A stretch of DNA of 64,000 bases from JAAUUE01 sp943370025 (GTDB lineage Bacteria > Cyanobacteriota > Cyanobacteriia > Cyanobacteriales > JAAUUE01): positions 1 to 64,000 of the forward strand of contig CALRPI020000016.1 in the NCBI GenBank assembly GCA_943370025.1. The letters run 5' to 3'. A model generated the notes under the pieces. The model was given only the letters and a program-made list of their open reading frames with translations. It ran no database searches and had not been told where the DNA came from. A program made the position numbers and the translations under genes. Shown piece after piece: positions 43,884 through 52,743 of the stretch. The stretch's first letter is position 1. Every line of letters starts with the position of its first letter.

Positions 43884-44456
43884 ATGTACTCCTTAGTGGC
43901 TCCCTCTTCCCCAACTGCACGCCAATACTTTGGTCGGCGATCGTTCCTGCCCAGCAAAGAATCTAGTTTATGGCGAATTGAATCTGGTTTAGTGCGAACT
44001 TTAACGTGGCTAGAAGATGGCTCGGTAATTACTCTAGGTTTGTGGGGTAAGGGTGATGTAGTAGGTCAAGGTTTATCGCAGGTAGAACCCTATCAGATGG
44101 AGTGTCTTAGCAAAGTAGAAATTACCCCTATTTCCCATTGGCAGCAGGATGCTAATTTATGGCGAGAGCATCTCCACCAGTACGAAGGATTTTCCTTGAT
44201 TCGGAGCCAAAAGCGGGTAGATACAATGATATTACATTTATTGAATTGGCTGGCAAAGAAATGCGGGCGGGAAGTAAGTGAAGGGCAAATGATCGACTTG
44301 CGTTTAACTCATCAAGACATTGCGGAAATTCTAGGAACTACAAGGGTGACAGTAACCCGGACTCTAAATCAGTTTGAACAGCAAGGAATGATTACTCGTC
44401 TGCCCCTACAAAGGATTGTTTTGAAGGAAGAAGAGACTTGGCATTATCAAATATAA
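43884..44456 (+). CDS. Crp/Fnr-family transcriptional regulator
   Basis: A 190-residue regulator from ATG 43884 (an extension to 43809 is open). The N-terminal cupin-like part is short (SLWRIESGLVRTLTWLEDGS, VITLGLWGKGDVVG) and lacks the RxS cAMP-binding phosphate cassette of CRP. The C-terminal HTH_Crp is clear (LRLTHQDIAEILGTTRVTVT, RTLNQFEQQGMI). It is not NtcA, whose recognition helix differs. Signal unknown. Confidence 0.88.
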   Translation: MYSLVAPSSPTARQYFGRRSFLPSKESSLWRIESGLVRTLTWLEDGSVITLGLWGKGDVVGQGLSQVEPYQMECLSKVEITPISHWQQDANLWREHLHQYEGFSLIRSQKRVDTMILHLLNWLAKKCGREVSEGQMIDLRLTHQDIAEILGTTRVTVTRTLNQFEQQGMITRLPLQRIVLKEEETWHYQI

Positions 44457-44462
44457 CAGAAC

Positions 44463-44520
44463 ACGCCTTAGGAATTTTTGCGGACTTCGGCGACCCTCAG
44501 CCCGCAAAAACGTCCCGTCC
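44463..44520. repeat. Family B-like palindrome (B9)
   Basis: CTTAGGAATTTTTGCGGACT and AGCCCGCAAAAACGTCCCGT CCTAA pair around TCGGCGACCCTC. Directly after the Crp/Fnr stop; it may terminate that transcript. Confidence 0.65.
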
Positions 44521-44537
44521 TAACTGGAATGGAGCTT

Positions 44538-44648
44538 GCTATATACAGCAGTTTGTGTGTGGGCGGCTGTCGCCGCCCACACACAAACCCAATCCTAGTC
44601 AGCCTTTCAGAAAATGCAACATACTCCATTTACACGAAAAGTGCTGTA
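44538..44648. repeat. Family D palindromic repeat, complete copy
   Basis: From TATACAGCAGTTTGTGTGTG to AAAAGTGCTGTA, with the inner palindrome GTGTGTGGGCGGC/GCCGCCCACACAC. It ends about 20 bp before the next gene's likely start. Confidence 0.85.
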
Positions 44649-44670
44649 TGTACCAAGAATTTTATTCTTT

Positions 44671-46056
44671 ATGAGGCAGAGAGTCACGCAAGCTAGTAAT
44701 CAGTCAATAGCGATCGTTGGAGGTGGTTTTAGTGGGGTAATGGTGGCAGTACACCTCCTAGACCAGTCAAAACAACCCCGAAATATTAAAATCTTTGAAC
44801 CTAAGCCAGCTTTAGGCCAGGGAATTGCCTATGGCACTAGTTTGTCTTGCCACCTGCTCAATGTTCCGGCGGGGAAGATGAGTGCTTTTAGCCAAGACCC
44901 GGATCATTTTTTACGATGGGCGCAAAGGGATTATCCCCAAGTCACGGCGGGGAGTTTTGTTCCTCGATCGCTCTACGGCAGTTATATTCAAGAAATTTTC
45001 CAGGTCGCCAAGGAAAAGTCTTCTAGCACCGTCGAGTGGATTCAACAAGAGGTAGTTGGTCTCCAAAGAGAGGCAGAACAGGCTTTAATTCACCTACAGA
45101 ATGGAGAGGTAGAAACTAGCAATCGCCTAGTCCTCGCCTTGGGTAATTTTCCACCTAGGGATCCCCCTGTAAAAGATATTAGTTTTTACCAAAGTCCTCG
45201 TTATTTCAGTTCCTTTTGGACTAATGGGCATCGGTTGCCAGAGATCGATCACCAAGATAGCATATTAATTATTGGCTCTGGCTTGACAATGCTGGATGTG
45301 GTGGCGGCTCTCCAGCAGCAAAAACATCAAGGACAGATTTTTGTAGTTTCTCGGCGGGGATTGTTGCCCCAAACCCACCAACCTAGTCCTGCCTACGCCC
45401 CCTTTTTAGACCCCGCCACCGCTCCTAGACAGATGCGATCGCTCCTCCGTCTCCTCCGGCAAGAAGTACAATCTGCCGCTGCCCAAGGCTACAACTGGCA
45501 ATCAGTCCTCGATTCTCTGCGCCCAATCACAACCCAACTTTGGCAACAATTACCCCTAGCTGAACAACAAAAATTCCTCCGCCACTTGCGTCCCTACTGG
45601 GAATATCATCGTCACCGTACTGCTCCAGAAATTGTCACAACGATCGAGCAACTCCGCTCATCAGGGCAATTAGTCATCCACACGGGAACTATCCAAAGCT
45701 ATCAAGAGGAATCAACTCAAGTAAAAATAACCGTGAGATTGCGGGGTCAGGAGTCAGAAATTACTATCCCTGCCCATTGGGTCATTAATTGCACAGGACC
45801 TGAAAGTAACTGCCGTAAACTACAACAACCCTTGATTCTCAATCTCCTAGAGACAGGATTAATTCAACCTGATGCCCTAGGCTTAGGATTGCAAGTTGCT
45901 CCCACAGGAGAATTAATTAATCGTAATGGGCAATCTCAGCACTGGCTTTATACCCTTGGTGCGCCTTGTAAGGGTTTACTCTGGGAAACTACTGCCGTCC
46001 CAGAGTTAAGACAACAAGCCGAGGCTGTAGCAAAAAAGTTAATTCTTCTTGTTTAA
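44671..46056 (+). CDS. FAD/NAD(P)-binding protein (NAD_binding_9 type)
   Basis: A 461-residue flavoprotein from ATG 44671; the frame stays open upstream but only across the D repeat. The Rossmann motif IAIVGGGFSGVMVAVHLLDQ is at the N-terminus, followed by the family-typical FEPKPALGQGIAYGT and HLLNVPAGKMSAFSQDPDHF. A second nucleotide-binding motif (ILIIGSGLTMLDVVAALQ) lies in the middle. Related proteins (HpnW or SidA-like) have unknown oxidoreductase roles. It converges on the cyclase gene, 6 bp apart. Confidence 0.85.
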   Translation: MRQRVTQASNQSIAIVGGGFSGVMVAVHLLDQSKQPRNIKIFEPKPALGQGIAYGTSLSCHLLNVPAGKMSAFSQDPDHFLRWAQRDYPQVTAGSFVPRSLYGSYIQEIFQVAKEKSSSTVEWIQQEVVGLQREAEQALIHLQNGEVETSNRLVLALGNFPPRDPPVKDISFYQSPRYFSSFWTNGHRLPEIDHQDSILIIGSGLTMLDVVAALQQQKHQGQIFVVSRRGLLPQTHQPSPAYAPFLDPATAPRQMRSLLRLLRQEVQSAAAQGYNWQSVLDSLRPITTQLWQQLPLAEQQKFLRHLRPYWEYHRHRTAPEIVTTIEQLRSSGQLVIHTGTIQSYQEESTQVKITVRLRGQESEITIPAHWVINCTGPESNCRKLQQPLILNLLETGLIQPDALGLGLQVAPTGELINRNGQSQHWLYTLGAPCKGLLWETTAVPELRQQAEAVAKKLILLV

Positions 46057-46062
46057 TCAAGA

Positions 46063-47997
46063 TTAGGACTTACCCATTGAGGATTTAAAGTCTTCGTGGA
46101 CTTGGTGATACAAGCTATGGTCATCTCCCTTGAAGCCCAACACACTGTAGAGCCGAACATCACCACTCCGCCCTTTGACCTCCTGCTCTCCCATGAAAAT
46201 CACATCTATTTCTTCCGTAATTAGATCGTATACCGATTGGGTGATTAATAAATCCGTCATGTATTGCTTGGTTAGGCTTTCTACCCGACTAGCCACATTC
46301 ACGGCATCGCCGATCACGGCATACTCTCGCCGCTGACTAGAGCCGATATCTCCAGCGATTAATTCTCCGTAGTTAATCCCAATCCCATTAAAAAGCGGTT
46401 CCTGACCATTGCTCCGCCATTGCTGCCGGAGTTTCGCCAGAGCCGATCGCATCCCCAGCGCCGCCCGGATTGCATTCAGGGCATCAGCTTTTGCCCCTTG
46501 GGAAACTGGGGAACCAAACTCTGCCATAACTGCATCCCCGATGAATTTATCCACCGTCCCCCCGGCAGCAAGAATTGCCTCCACCATGCCATCTAGGTAG
46601 ACATTGAGCTGTTCTACTAAGGGTTCTGGTTCTAGATGAGAAGAAAGAGTAGTAAAGCCCCGGATATCAGAAAATAAGACAGCGGCTTTGATCTTCTTGC
46701 CCTTAAGAAGGGCATTATAATCACCGGGAGCTTTGAGAATTTCTTCCACTACCGGAGCCGCCACGTAGCGCTCTAGGGTACTACGGAACCGCCGTTTTTC
46801 AATCTGGTCTTGGACTACGCCGGTGGTGAAGTAGGAAAAACCGCTCAAAACTATCCCAATCACAGGCATGGCTGTGGGGATAATCAGGTATTGGGTAGTA
46901 AAAATTCCATAGCTGGCGGCTAACCAGAACATCCCTAAACCTAGCCCCCAAAAAAGGCGATCGACCGTCCGCTTCGCCCCTAAAACTAGAATTACCCCCG
47001 TTGCTCCCACAGCCACAAGCACAAATAACCCCCGCCAGAGAGGATGAGGAAACACGTCTGTAATTGCCCGATTCTGCATCAGAGTAGCGATCGAACTGGC
47101 ATGAATTTCTACCCCCGGCATAGTGGAGCTAAAGGGTGTGGGTAAGAAATCCTTGAGAATCTCTGCGGTAGTGCCGATCAAAACTATCTTGCCCCGGAAC
47201 TGATCTTTGTAGGCATCCCATTTGTTGGGGGCAAGAACACTAAAAGGTAGAGTGGTAAAAGTTCGGGTAGTGCCATAGTAGTTAATATTGGCATTTTGCC
47301 AATCTAGGTAATAAATTCCGGCAGCATTTAAGGTCGCTTCTGCTAAGGATGGTAATTCTGGTAAACCGAGGGGCTTAATCACCTGTTGCCGATAGTTGCT
47401 ACCCAGTTGATGGACTCGACCATCAGCTTCGGGAACCGGGTAATTCACAAATCCCAGTTTTGTCATACTCTCTTGGAGAGTTGGATTGGGTTTGGAAAGG
47501 CTAATAGTTAAACCTTGGGGAGAAACACTTTCATCGTAGGCAGCCCCTAAAACTATTTGGTTGGGGTATTTTTTGAGGATGGCGGCGAATTGTTGGTCGT
47601 CTTTTGCCCCGTAACTACTGGGTAGATCGAAGAGGAGGTCTAGGGTGATAGATTTGGCTCCCGCTGCCATGAGTTGCTCGATCGCCCTCGCATAAGCCAC
47701 TCGCTGCCAAGGAAAATTCTCCATGGGTTTGAGGTAATCTCGCATGGCGGGCAAATCTCGATATACCTCGGCAGCACCGATCGATTCATCATCAATCGCC
47801 AAAATGATTATTTCTGGTGGTGGCTCTACCCGACCCCGCAGGGCAAAAAACATTGATTGGGTATGGCGATCGAGCCATTTTTGGGGTGGTGCTTCTAGGA
47901 TTGTCAAGAGAGCAGGAGCGATCGCCCAAAAAGCCAAGGAAAGATAGCCTCCTAAACGTAGTCCTAATCTAGCCAGATTAACTTTTTTGGTTTTCAT
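46063..47997 (-). CDS. CHASE2-domain adenylate cyclase
   Basis: A 644-residue membrane cyclase from ATG 47997 (48018 also open). The N-terminal helix (LGGYLSLAFWAIAPALLTIL) precedes an extracellular CHASE2 sensor (about residues 45-310, with IILAIDDESIGAAEVYRDLP). Three helices (about 325-400) follow. The class III cyclase domain has the metal Asp in LFSDIRGFTTLS, the adenine-selecting Lys in VDKFIGDAVMAEFG, and YAVIGDAVNVASRVE. It makes cAMP in response to an outside signal. FecR-like neighbours suggest a shared envelope-sensing module. Confidence 0.93.
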   Translation of the reverse strand: MKTKKVNLARLGLRLGGYLSLAFWAIAPALLTILEAPPQKWLDRHTQSMFFALRGRVEPPPEIIILAIDDESIGAAEVYRDLPAMRDYLKPMENFPWQRVAYARAIEQLMAAGAKSITLDLLFDLPSSYGAKDDQQFAAILKKYPNQIVLGAAYDESVSPQGLTISLSKPNPTLQESMTKLGFVNYPVPEADGRVHQLGSNYRQQVIKPLGLPELPSLAEATLNAAGIYYLDWQNANINYYGTTRTFTTLPFSVLAPNKWDAYKDQFRGKIVLIGTTAEILKDFLPTPFSSTMPGVEIHASSIATLMQNRAITDVFPHPLWRGLFVLVAVGATGVILVLGAKRTVDRLFWGLGLGMFWLAASYGIFTTQYLIIPTAMPVIGIVLSGFSYFTTGVVQDQIEKRRFRSTLERYVAAPVVEEILKAPGDYNALLKGKKIKAAVLFSDIRGFTTLSSHLEPEPLVEQLNVYLDGMVEAILAAGGTVDKFIGDAVMAEFGSPVSQGAKADALNAIRAALGMRSALAKLRQQWRSNGQEPLFNGIGINYGELIAGDIGSSQRREYAVIGDAVNVASRVESLTKQYMTDLLITQSVYDLITEEIDVIFMGEQEVKGRSGDVRLYSVLGFKGDDHSLYHQVHEDFKSSMGKS

Positions 47998-48066
47998 ATG
48001 CCTCATACCATTTTGCAAAATGCCTGATATAAATACGATTTTGCATACCTTGCTGTATAAGTATCT

Positions 48067-48101
48067 AAATTAAGAAAAGGGTGAAACCCTTTTCTTAATT
48101 T
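48067..48101. terminator. Perfect 16-bp hairpin between FecR and cyclase genes
   Basis: AAATTAAGAAAAGGGT and ACCCTTTTCTTAATTT pair around GAA. On the minus strand it follows the FecR gene and precedes the cyclase gene; it could separate or attenuate their transcription. Confidence 0.6.
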
Positions 48102-48128
48102 GGTATCAGCTTGTTGCAAACTCACTAA

Positions 48129-48989
48129 TTAGAAAAGCCCTCTGACTGGATTAGGTCGTAGATTAGGTAAAGGAACCCCCGGAAATAATTCTTCTAAAGC
48201 TTTCTGTAGATTGACACTCCCCGGTAATTGTTGGACAAAGCCAGTGAAATAGTTATTGATGATAGCCAAAATATCCTCCACCGTAATCATAGCGACTGTG
48301 CCTAGCTGTCCACTACTCGCGATCGATATTTTCTCCCCCTGACGAATTATCAAATCTGTCGGAGGCTGAGATAGAGGATTAATATTAGTTGGATTAATTA
48401 AATTAGTTGAATTAATTGAATTAGTTGGATTATTGGTAGTAGTTGGATTATTGGTAGTAGTGGAATTAGTTGAATTATTGGTAGTAGTTGGAGTGGTTAG
48501 AGTGTTTGGATTATTGATAGTAGTTGGATTAGTGGGAGAAACCGCAATACTACCTTCTAAAACTTGTAATTTGTAATTATTTTCCGCATCTAATTCCGCC
48601 ACAAAAGTAGTCCCACGGGTAGCTACTCGCACCGAACCAATACAAGCATTAGCTGGACCACTGGCAACAATTCCCCCCTGTTGCACTTGGATACATTGAC
48701 CAATTATGAGAGAAGTATTCGATCGCAATCTTCCCGCCGCCCCATTATTAAACCGTAGCCCAGCGCGGGAAATTCCTGTACTAACCTGCTGCCCAGAACC
48801 AGCTACATTATTAATACTTGCTTGTCTGCCTTGAATAAATACCTGATTCCCATCCAGAATTTCTGTAACTGTAGCTTGACTAATTTGTGCTTGAGCTGGA
48901 CTGAGAACTATTCCCGCCATAACTAAACAGAGACCAATCAGAAAACCACAAATTATTTGTCGGAACTGTTTTTTCGGCCACTTATACAT
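48129..48989 (-). CDS. FecR-domain exported protein, paralogue 1
   Basis: A 286-residue exported protein. Signal segment: IICGFLIGLCLVMAGIVLSP, cut near AQAQ. The FecR-like domain (about residues 35-150) has ATVTEILDGNQVFIQGRQAS, SRAGLRFNNGAAGRLRSNTS and SVRVATRGTTFVAELD. Residues about 155-210 are almost only Asn, Thr and Ser, a probable wall-spanning or disordered linker. The C-terminal part (ILAIINNYFTGFVQQLPGSV) is shared with paralogue 2. Unlike E. coli FecR it has no cytoplasmic anti-sigma part. Role unknown. Confidence 0.83.
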   Translation of the reverse strand: MYKWPKKQFRQIICGFLIGLCLVMAGIVLSPAQAQISQATVTEILDGNQVFIQGRQASINNVAGSGQQVSTGISRAGLRFNNGAAGRLRSNTSLIIGQCIQVQQGGIVASGPANACIGSVRVATRGTTFVAELDAENNYKLQVLEGSIAVSPTNPTTINNPNTLTTPTTTNNSTNSTTTNNPTTTNNPTNSINSTNLINPTNINPLSQPPTDLIIRQGEKISIASSGQLGTVAMITVEDILAIINNYFTGFVQQLPGSVNLQKALEELFPGVPLPNLRPNPVRGLF

Positions 48990-49088
48990 AAAAATCTCCT
49001 GAACTAGAATTATGCTGAATTTGGGATGAGTGTCTTGCTAGCAAATAATTTTCTTCATCAAAGGCAAGGCAAATGATTTCGGATTTTT

Positions 49089-49330
49089 ATATCGCAACCG
49101 TCAAAGGGTTAAGGATAATTTGGGTTTTAGAACCACTACGAAGCAGTGGTTCTAAAGCATAATACCAAAACCGGTTTAGATAGTATCTCTATTTCCTTAG
49201 TCCGCGAAGGAAGTACCGTGCCGGATAAATCGGCGAAGCTCAGTCAAGCCATTGAACCACGAACTTTGCCCTTGTAGTATTGGTTGCAACCAACCTGCGT
49301 TATGGAAATTAATAGAATCGGATTTGGTAT
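49089..49330. repeat. Truncated family C copy followed by divergent family E copy
   Basis: Bases 49089-49156 match family C in reverse orientation (TATCGCAACC, GGATAATT, and the hairpin TTTAGAACCACT/AGTGGTTCTAAA). From 49163 AATACCAAA to 49330 TTTGGTAT is an inverted-ended unit holding family E motifs (CTTAGTCCGCG, CCTTGTAGT). They fill the 381-bp gap between the two FecR genes. Confidence 0.65.
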
Positions 49331-49370
49331 AGCCTGTTAGGCGATCGCGATACTTTCCTAATAAATACCC

Positions 49371-50210
49371 CTAAAATGGCAAGCCCGGAATTCTGATTGA
49401 AGGAGTGCGGATTGAAGGTAACCCTAGGTTAGGTAAGGGAATTCCCGGAAATAATTGTTGGATGGCTCGCTGCAAATTGCCGCCCCCCGGTAATTGTCGA
49501 GTATAGCCAGAGAAGAGAGAGCCGTTGAGGATAGCTAAAATTTCCTCGGCGGTAATAGATTCAGGTTTACCAATTTTTCCTTCCTTGGAGATAGAGACTT
49601 TTTTTCCCTGCTCAAGGATCAGTTCCTCCGGCTCAGCATCGCTACGTATGAGTCTCAGTGTGGGGCTAGAACTAGGGCTCGGCCTAGGGTTAGGTGTGGA
49701 AGTTTGGCTAGGCGTGGAAGTTGGGCTAGGGGTAGAGTTGGCATCGTCGATCGAGGTCATGGCAACGCTACCTTCAAGAACCTTACAACCGTAGCTGCCA
49801 TCTTCCTCCAATTCCATAATAAAGGTCGTGCCACGGGTTGCAGCCCGCACTGAACCAGCACAAGCATTAGTCGGGCCACTGGCAATAATTCCCCCTTGCT
49901 GAATTTGCACACATTGCCCAATTACTAAAGAAGTATTGGGTCTGAGTCTCCCCTCTGCTCCATTATTAAACCTCAGTCCGGCACGAGAGGATCCGGTGCT
50001 GACCTGTTGCCCTGCCCCAGCCACACTATTTACTCGGGCTTGTCTGCCTTGGATAAATACCTGATCGCCGTCTAGAATTTCTGTAACTGTGGCTTGATTA
50101 ATTTGAGCCTGAGCCGGATTCAGCCAAGCACCCACTCCTAAAACTAGGCAAAGACTAATTAGGAATCCATAAACTATCTGTCGAAATTGCTTGGACTGCC
50201 ATCTGCGCAT
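49371..50210 (-). CDS. FecR-domain exported protein, paralogue 2
   Basis: A 279-residue paralogue of the next gene downstream, with the same layout: signal segment (QIVYGFLISLCLVLGVGAWL, cut near AQAQ), FecR-like domain (ATVTEILDGDQVFIQGRQAR, SRAGLRFNNGAEGRLRPNTS, SVRAATRGTTFIMELEEDGS), a Pro/Ser/Thr repeat linker (SQTSTPNPRPSPSSSPT) and the shared C-terminus. The linker differs completely in composition from the Asn/Thr linker of paralogue 1, so the linker diverges while the domains are held. It probably arose by tandem duplication. Confidence 0.83.
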   Translation of the reverse strand: MRRWQSKQFRQIVYGFLISLCLVLGVGAWLNPAQAQINQATVTEILDGDQVFIQGRQARVNSVAGAGQQVSTGSSRAGLRFNNGAEGRLRPNTSLVIGQCVQIQQGGIIASGPTNACAGSVRAATRGTTFIMELEEDGSYGCKVLEGSVAMTSIDDANSTPSPTSTPSQTSTPNPRPSPSSSPTLRLIRSDAEPEELILEQGKKVSISKEGKIGKPESITAEEILAILNGSLFSGYTRQLPGGGNLQRAIQQLFPGIPLPNLGLPSIRTPSIRIPGLPF

Positions 50211-50245
50211 AAAAACCTCATTGACCTAATTGACTTATATGTAGA

Positions 50246-50339
50246 TATAGCAGTCGCCAAGGAGGTTGAGTAGTGGAACCCCCGCGAAGCTGGGGTTCCA
50301 CTACCCTAATTATCCTAACCACCTTAGCGGTTGCTATAT
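50246..50339. repeat. Family C palindromic repeat, complete copy
   Basis: ATAGCAGTCGCCAAGGAGGT ... AGTGGAACCCCCGCGAAGCT / GGGGTTCCACT ... ACCTTAGCGGTTGCTATA. About 94 bp, with TATAGC-type ends like families F, G and H. It abuts family B copy B5. Confidence 0.85.
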
Positions 50340-50430
50340 TTAGAACTTACGCACTGCCAATGAATTATCTAGGGCTTGAGAAGTTTTTGCAGTGGATCAC
50401 TTACAAGAACTTGCAAATGCGTAGGTTCTG
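50340..50430. repeat. Family B repeat (B5), divergent copy
   Basis: TAGAACTTACGCACTGCCAA ... GAAGTTTTTGCA / TGCAAATGCGTAGGTTCT. The central GGCTTCGAC-type loop has been replaced by AGTGGATCACTTACAAGAAC. Confidence 0.7.
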
Positions 50431-50651
50431 GTTTTATTTAATAGGGGGTTAGACCCCCCACATATCATTATGTTCCAAATGGGGTTGCTAAAAGTGGTGC
50501 TAACCATTGGAGCTGCCATAGAAAACAATTGTTTTAGAGAGATTACATAACTTTTTAGATGTTCTCATTAATGAGCAGGTTCTATTGGGGAATTCACGTT
50601 CGATCGCCCTTAATCCGGGGACAACTGCATAAAATCTTGGGCAACTTAACA

Positions 50652-50740
50652 AGACTTACACAAAAACCACAGACCTATTAGGAGCGCAAGGCCTTGCGCT
50701 CCTAATAATGGTGACTAACAGCAGAATTTGTGTAAGTTCT
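50652..50740. repeat. Family J palindrome
   Basis: AGACTTACACAAA and TTTGTGTAAGTTCT are the ends; the inner hairpin is ATTAGGAGCGCAAGG/CCTTGCGCTCCTAAT. Short AGGAGCGCAAAGCTTTG-type fragments at 19990 and 30672 look related. Confidence 0.65.
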
Positions 50741-50973
50741 ATTGCCATAAGCGATATTGCTCCACAACGCTTGATTTGGTATGACCGGAGTATGTAGGGC
50801 GGGGAATTAGGGAATAGGGGATTGTGGAGGTATTTTCCAAGAAGTTACGATCTTGCCGTGGGTAGAAAGGTTTTCTGCTGAATTGGCATTTGAGGGCGAA
50901 GGGGCGATCGTGTCTTCTCTGCTGGGTGAATTGAACTTAACGGCGGCGCAGTTTTGACAGGGATGAGATGGAA

Positions 50974-51186
50974 TTATTGCAAGGACAAATCATCAGAAAC
51001 TTGAATCCGACCCTTGGCAAAAGACCGTAGGAGGCGATCGAGTGAACTTCGTTCTTCCTCGGTTGTAGCTTCGTCAAGAATTGCAGCCATCATGCCGTAG
51101 CGGTCAGCCTTGGTTAGGCAGTGAGTATCGGCGACAGTTGCTAATAACTCGTTGATGGCACCGGGGATTAAATTGATGGATAACAT
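50974..51186 (-). CDS. Small protein of unknown function
   Basis: A 70-residue soluble protein with a helical pattern (IPGAINELLATVADTHCLTK, ADRYGMMAAILDEATTEEER, SSLDRLLRSFAKGRIQV). ATG 51186 is preceded by AAGGAGTTAAGCC, a good ribosome site. I do not recognise the family; small stand-alone proteins of this look are common in cyanobacteria. Possibly an antitoxin-like or regulatory protein, without direct support. Confidence 0.6.
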   Translation of the reverse strand: MLSINLIPGAINELLATVADTHCLTKADRYGMMAAILDEATTEEERSSLDRLLRSFAKGRIQVSDDLSLQ

Positions 51187-51324
51187 GGGCTTAACTCCTT
51201 GAACTCTATGTATCTATCATCCCTCAGCTTCCCAGCATCAGGAGTGATGGAGTTGGAGCGGTCTCGGTGATAATACGGAGAAGGTTGAGTAAGTCAAGTC
51301 CGAGTTTAAGGTGATATAGATCAC

Positions 51325-51507
51325 TATAGCGATCCTACAGCAGTTTGAGAGTGGGCTTCGACTCCGCTCAGCCCACTCTCAAACCCAATATTGATAAGAT
51401 TTTCAATATTTGTGGTGTGCCTCATTTGAACGAAAAGTGCTGTAATTGAGCTTAGAACTTTAGAGGGTTGAGAACGTCTCCCCCGGAGGGCATTAGGGTT
51501 GCTATAT
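51325..51507. repeat. Family F repeat (F2) interrupted by a family D element
   Basis: Left part TATAGCGATCC(TA) at 51325-51337, right part ATTGAGCTTAGAACTTTAGA ... GGGTTGCTATATA from 51445. In F1 (17889) these parts are contiguous as GATCCTAATTGA. The palindrome's right arm has been lost. Confidence 0.85.
51338..51442. repeat. Family D element (D5) inserted in F2 with TA duplication
   Basis: A 105-bp element from CAGCAGTTTGAGAG to GAAAAGTGCTG, flanked by TA at 51336-51337 and 51443-51444. The loop here is CTTCGACTCCGCTCA, of the family B type, showing cores are exchanged between families. Confidence 0.88.
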
Positions 51508-51611
51508 ACAACGGTTTGTTTGTGGGCAGCGACAGCCGCCCACAAACAAACCCAAACCTAGTAAGTATTTCAGGAAATACAGCGTATTCCATTTACATGA
51601 AAAGTACTGGA
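51503..51611. repeat. Family D element (D6) abutting F2
   Basis: From TATACAACGGTTTGTTTGTG to TGAAAAGTACTGG, starting at the TATA end of F2 and reaching the stop of the epimerase gene. The expected right-hand TA is not preserved. Confidence 0.8.
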
Positions 51612-52529
51612 TTAATTAAGGAATTCTTTCAGGGCTTGTTTTACCGTAGGGTATTTGTAAGTGAAACCGTAGGCAAGAGTTCGTTGGGGTCGGACTTCTT
51701 GCCCTTCGAGGACAACGATCGCCGCATCTCCCAATAGAGCCTCAATAGCGAACTTTGGCACAGGGAGCCATGATGGACGATTGATTACCTCACCGAGGGT
51801 GCTGCAAAACTCCGTCATCCGAACAGGAGTAGGGGCGGTGGCATTGAGGACTCCATTAATTTTGGGATTTTTAATTGCCTCTAAGATCAAAGACACCAAA
51901 TCATCTAGATGGATCCAGGAAAACCATTGAGTTCCCGAACCGATCGGTCCCCCGGCAAATAGACGAAACGGTGGAATCATTTTAGCGATCGCCCCCCCAT
52001 TCCCCAAGACAATCCCGGTGCGGAGAATCACCAACCGGACTCCAGCTTCTGTCACCTTTTGGGCAGCAGCTTCCCACCCTTGACAGACTTGTGCTAAGAA
52101 ATCATTGCCACTAGGGCTACTTTCGACAAAAGTTGTGGTTTCACTAGTACCGTAGTAGCCAATGGCGGAGGAGTTGATCAGAACCGAGGGTTGGGGATTA
52201 GCCTTGGAGATTACTTCTACCAACTTAGCTGTCCCTTCTTGCCGACTGCTGATAATATCTTTTTTACGTTGGTCAGTCCAGCGATCGGCGATCGGCTCCC
52301 CAGCCAAATTGACCACGGCATCACAACCAGATATTTTTTCTTCCCACTCTCCTCCAGTCCCGGCGTTGTAAGGGATTATTTCTACGCCGGGGAAGTTGTC
52401 TTTCGGGAACATAGCTTGGGCGCGATCGACGTTGCGACAAAAAGCCAATATCTGATGATTTTCCTCTTGGAGCTTGCCAATCAAGCTGCTACCCACAAAC
52501 CCCGTCGCCCCGGTTACAACAATTTTCAT
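51612..52529 (-). CDS. TIGR01777-type NAD(P)-dependent epimerase
   Basis: A 305-residue extended-SDR protein of the YfcH/SulA-like TIGR01777 group. N-terminal VTGATGFVGSSLIGKL binds the dinucleotide; then CDAVVNLAGEPIADRWTDQR, SSAIGYYGTS (replacing the YxxxK site), LRTGIVLGNGGAIAKMIPPF and the C-terminal DUF1731 part (PVPKFAIEALLGDAAIVVLE, GQEVRPQ). Substrate unknown. Its stop abuts repeat D6. Confidence 0.92.
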   Translation of the reverse strand: MKIVVTGATGFVGSSLIGKLQEENHQILAFCRNVDRAQAMFPKDNFPGVEIIPYNAGTGGEWEEKISGCDAVVNLAGEPIADRWTDQRKKDIISSRQEGTAKLVEVISKANPQPSVLINSSAIGYYGTSETTTFVESSPSGNDFLAQVCQGWEAAAQKVTEAGVRLVILRTGIVLGNGGAIAKMIPPFRLFAGGPIGSGTQWFSWIHLDDLVSLILEAIKNPKINGVLNATAPTPVRMTEFCSTLGEVINRPSWLPVPKFAIEALLGDAAIVVLEGQEVRPQRTLAYGFTYKYPTVKQALKEFLN

Positions 52530-52565
52530 AGTGATGATTTCTAAAAACTAATTTCTCAAATTTCT

Positions 52566-52650
52566 TAAAGGTCATTTATAAAATAGCTAGAAGGTCTGGT
52601 TTTGTAACCCTGGAGGGGTACAAAACCAGACTCTATAAATAGACTCTTAA
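52566..52650. repeat. Family A palindromic repeat (A3)
   Basis: AAGGTCATTTATAAAATAGC ... AAGGTCTGGTTTTGTA / TACAAAACCAGACT ... TATAAATAGACTCTTA. In the gap upstream of the epimerase gene. Confidence 0.85.
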
Positions 52651-52743
52651 CGCTCTCAAACAGCCGATTAAACTTAAAAATCTAAAATGGCAATTGTCCA
52701 AAACTGATTTTAACGCAATTCCTAGTTCACCACAGATATTCAA

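Larger units (their letters stand above)
50211..50973. other. 763-bp repeat-rich intergenic region
   Basis: Holds family C (50246-50339), family B (50340-50430) and family J (50652-50740) copies in series. The remainder (50760-50970) shows no coding frame or RNA gene that I can support. Confidence 0.6.

Noticed and set aside
44438..44696. Short frames of 72-78 codons after the Crp/Fnr gene
   Set aside because: They translate family B and D repeats; the same peptides appear wherever the repeats occur.
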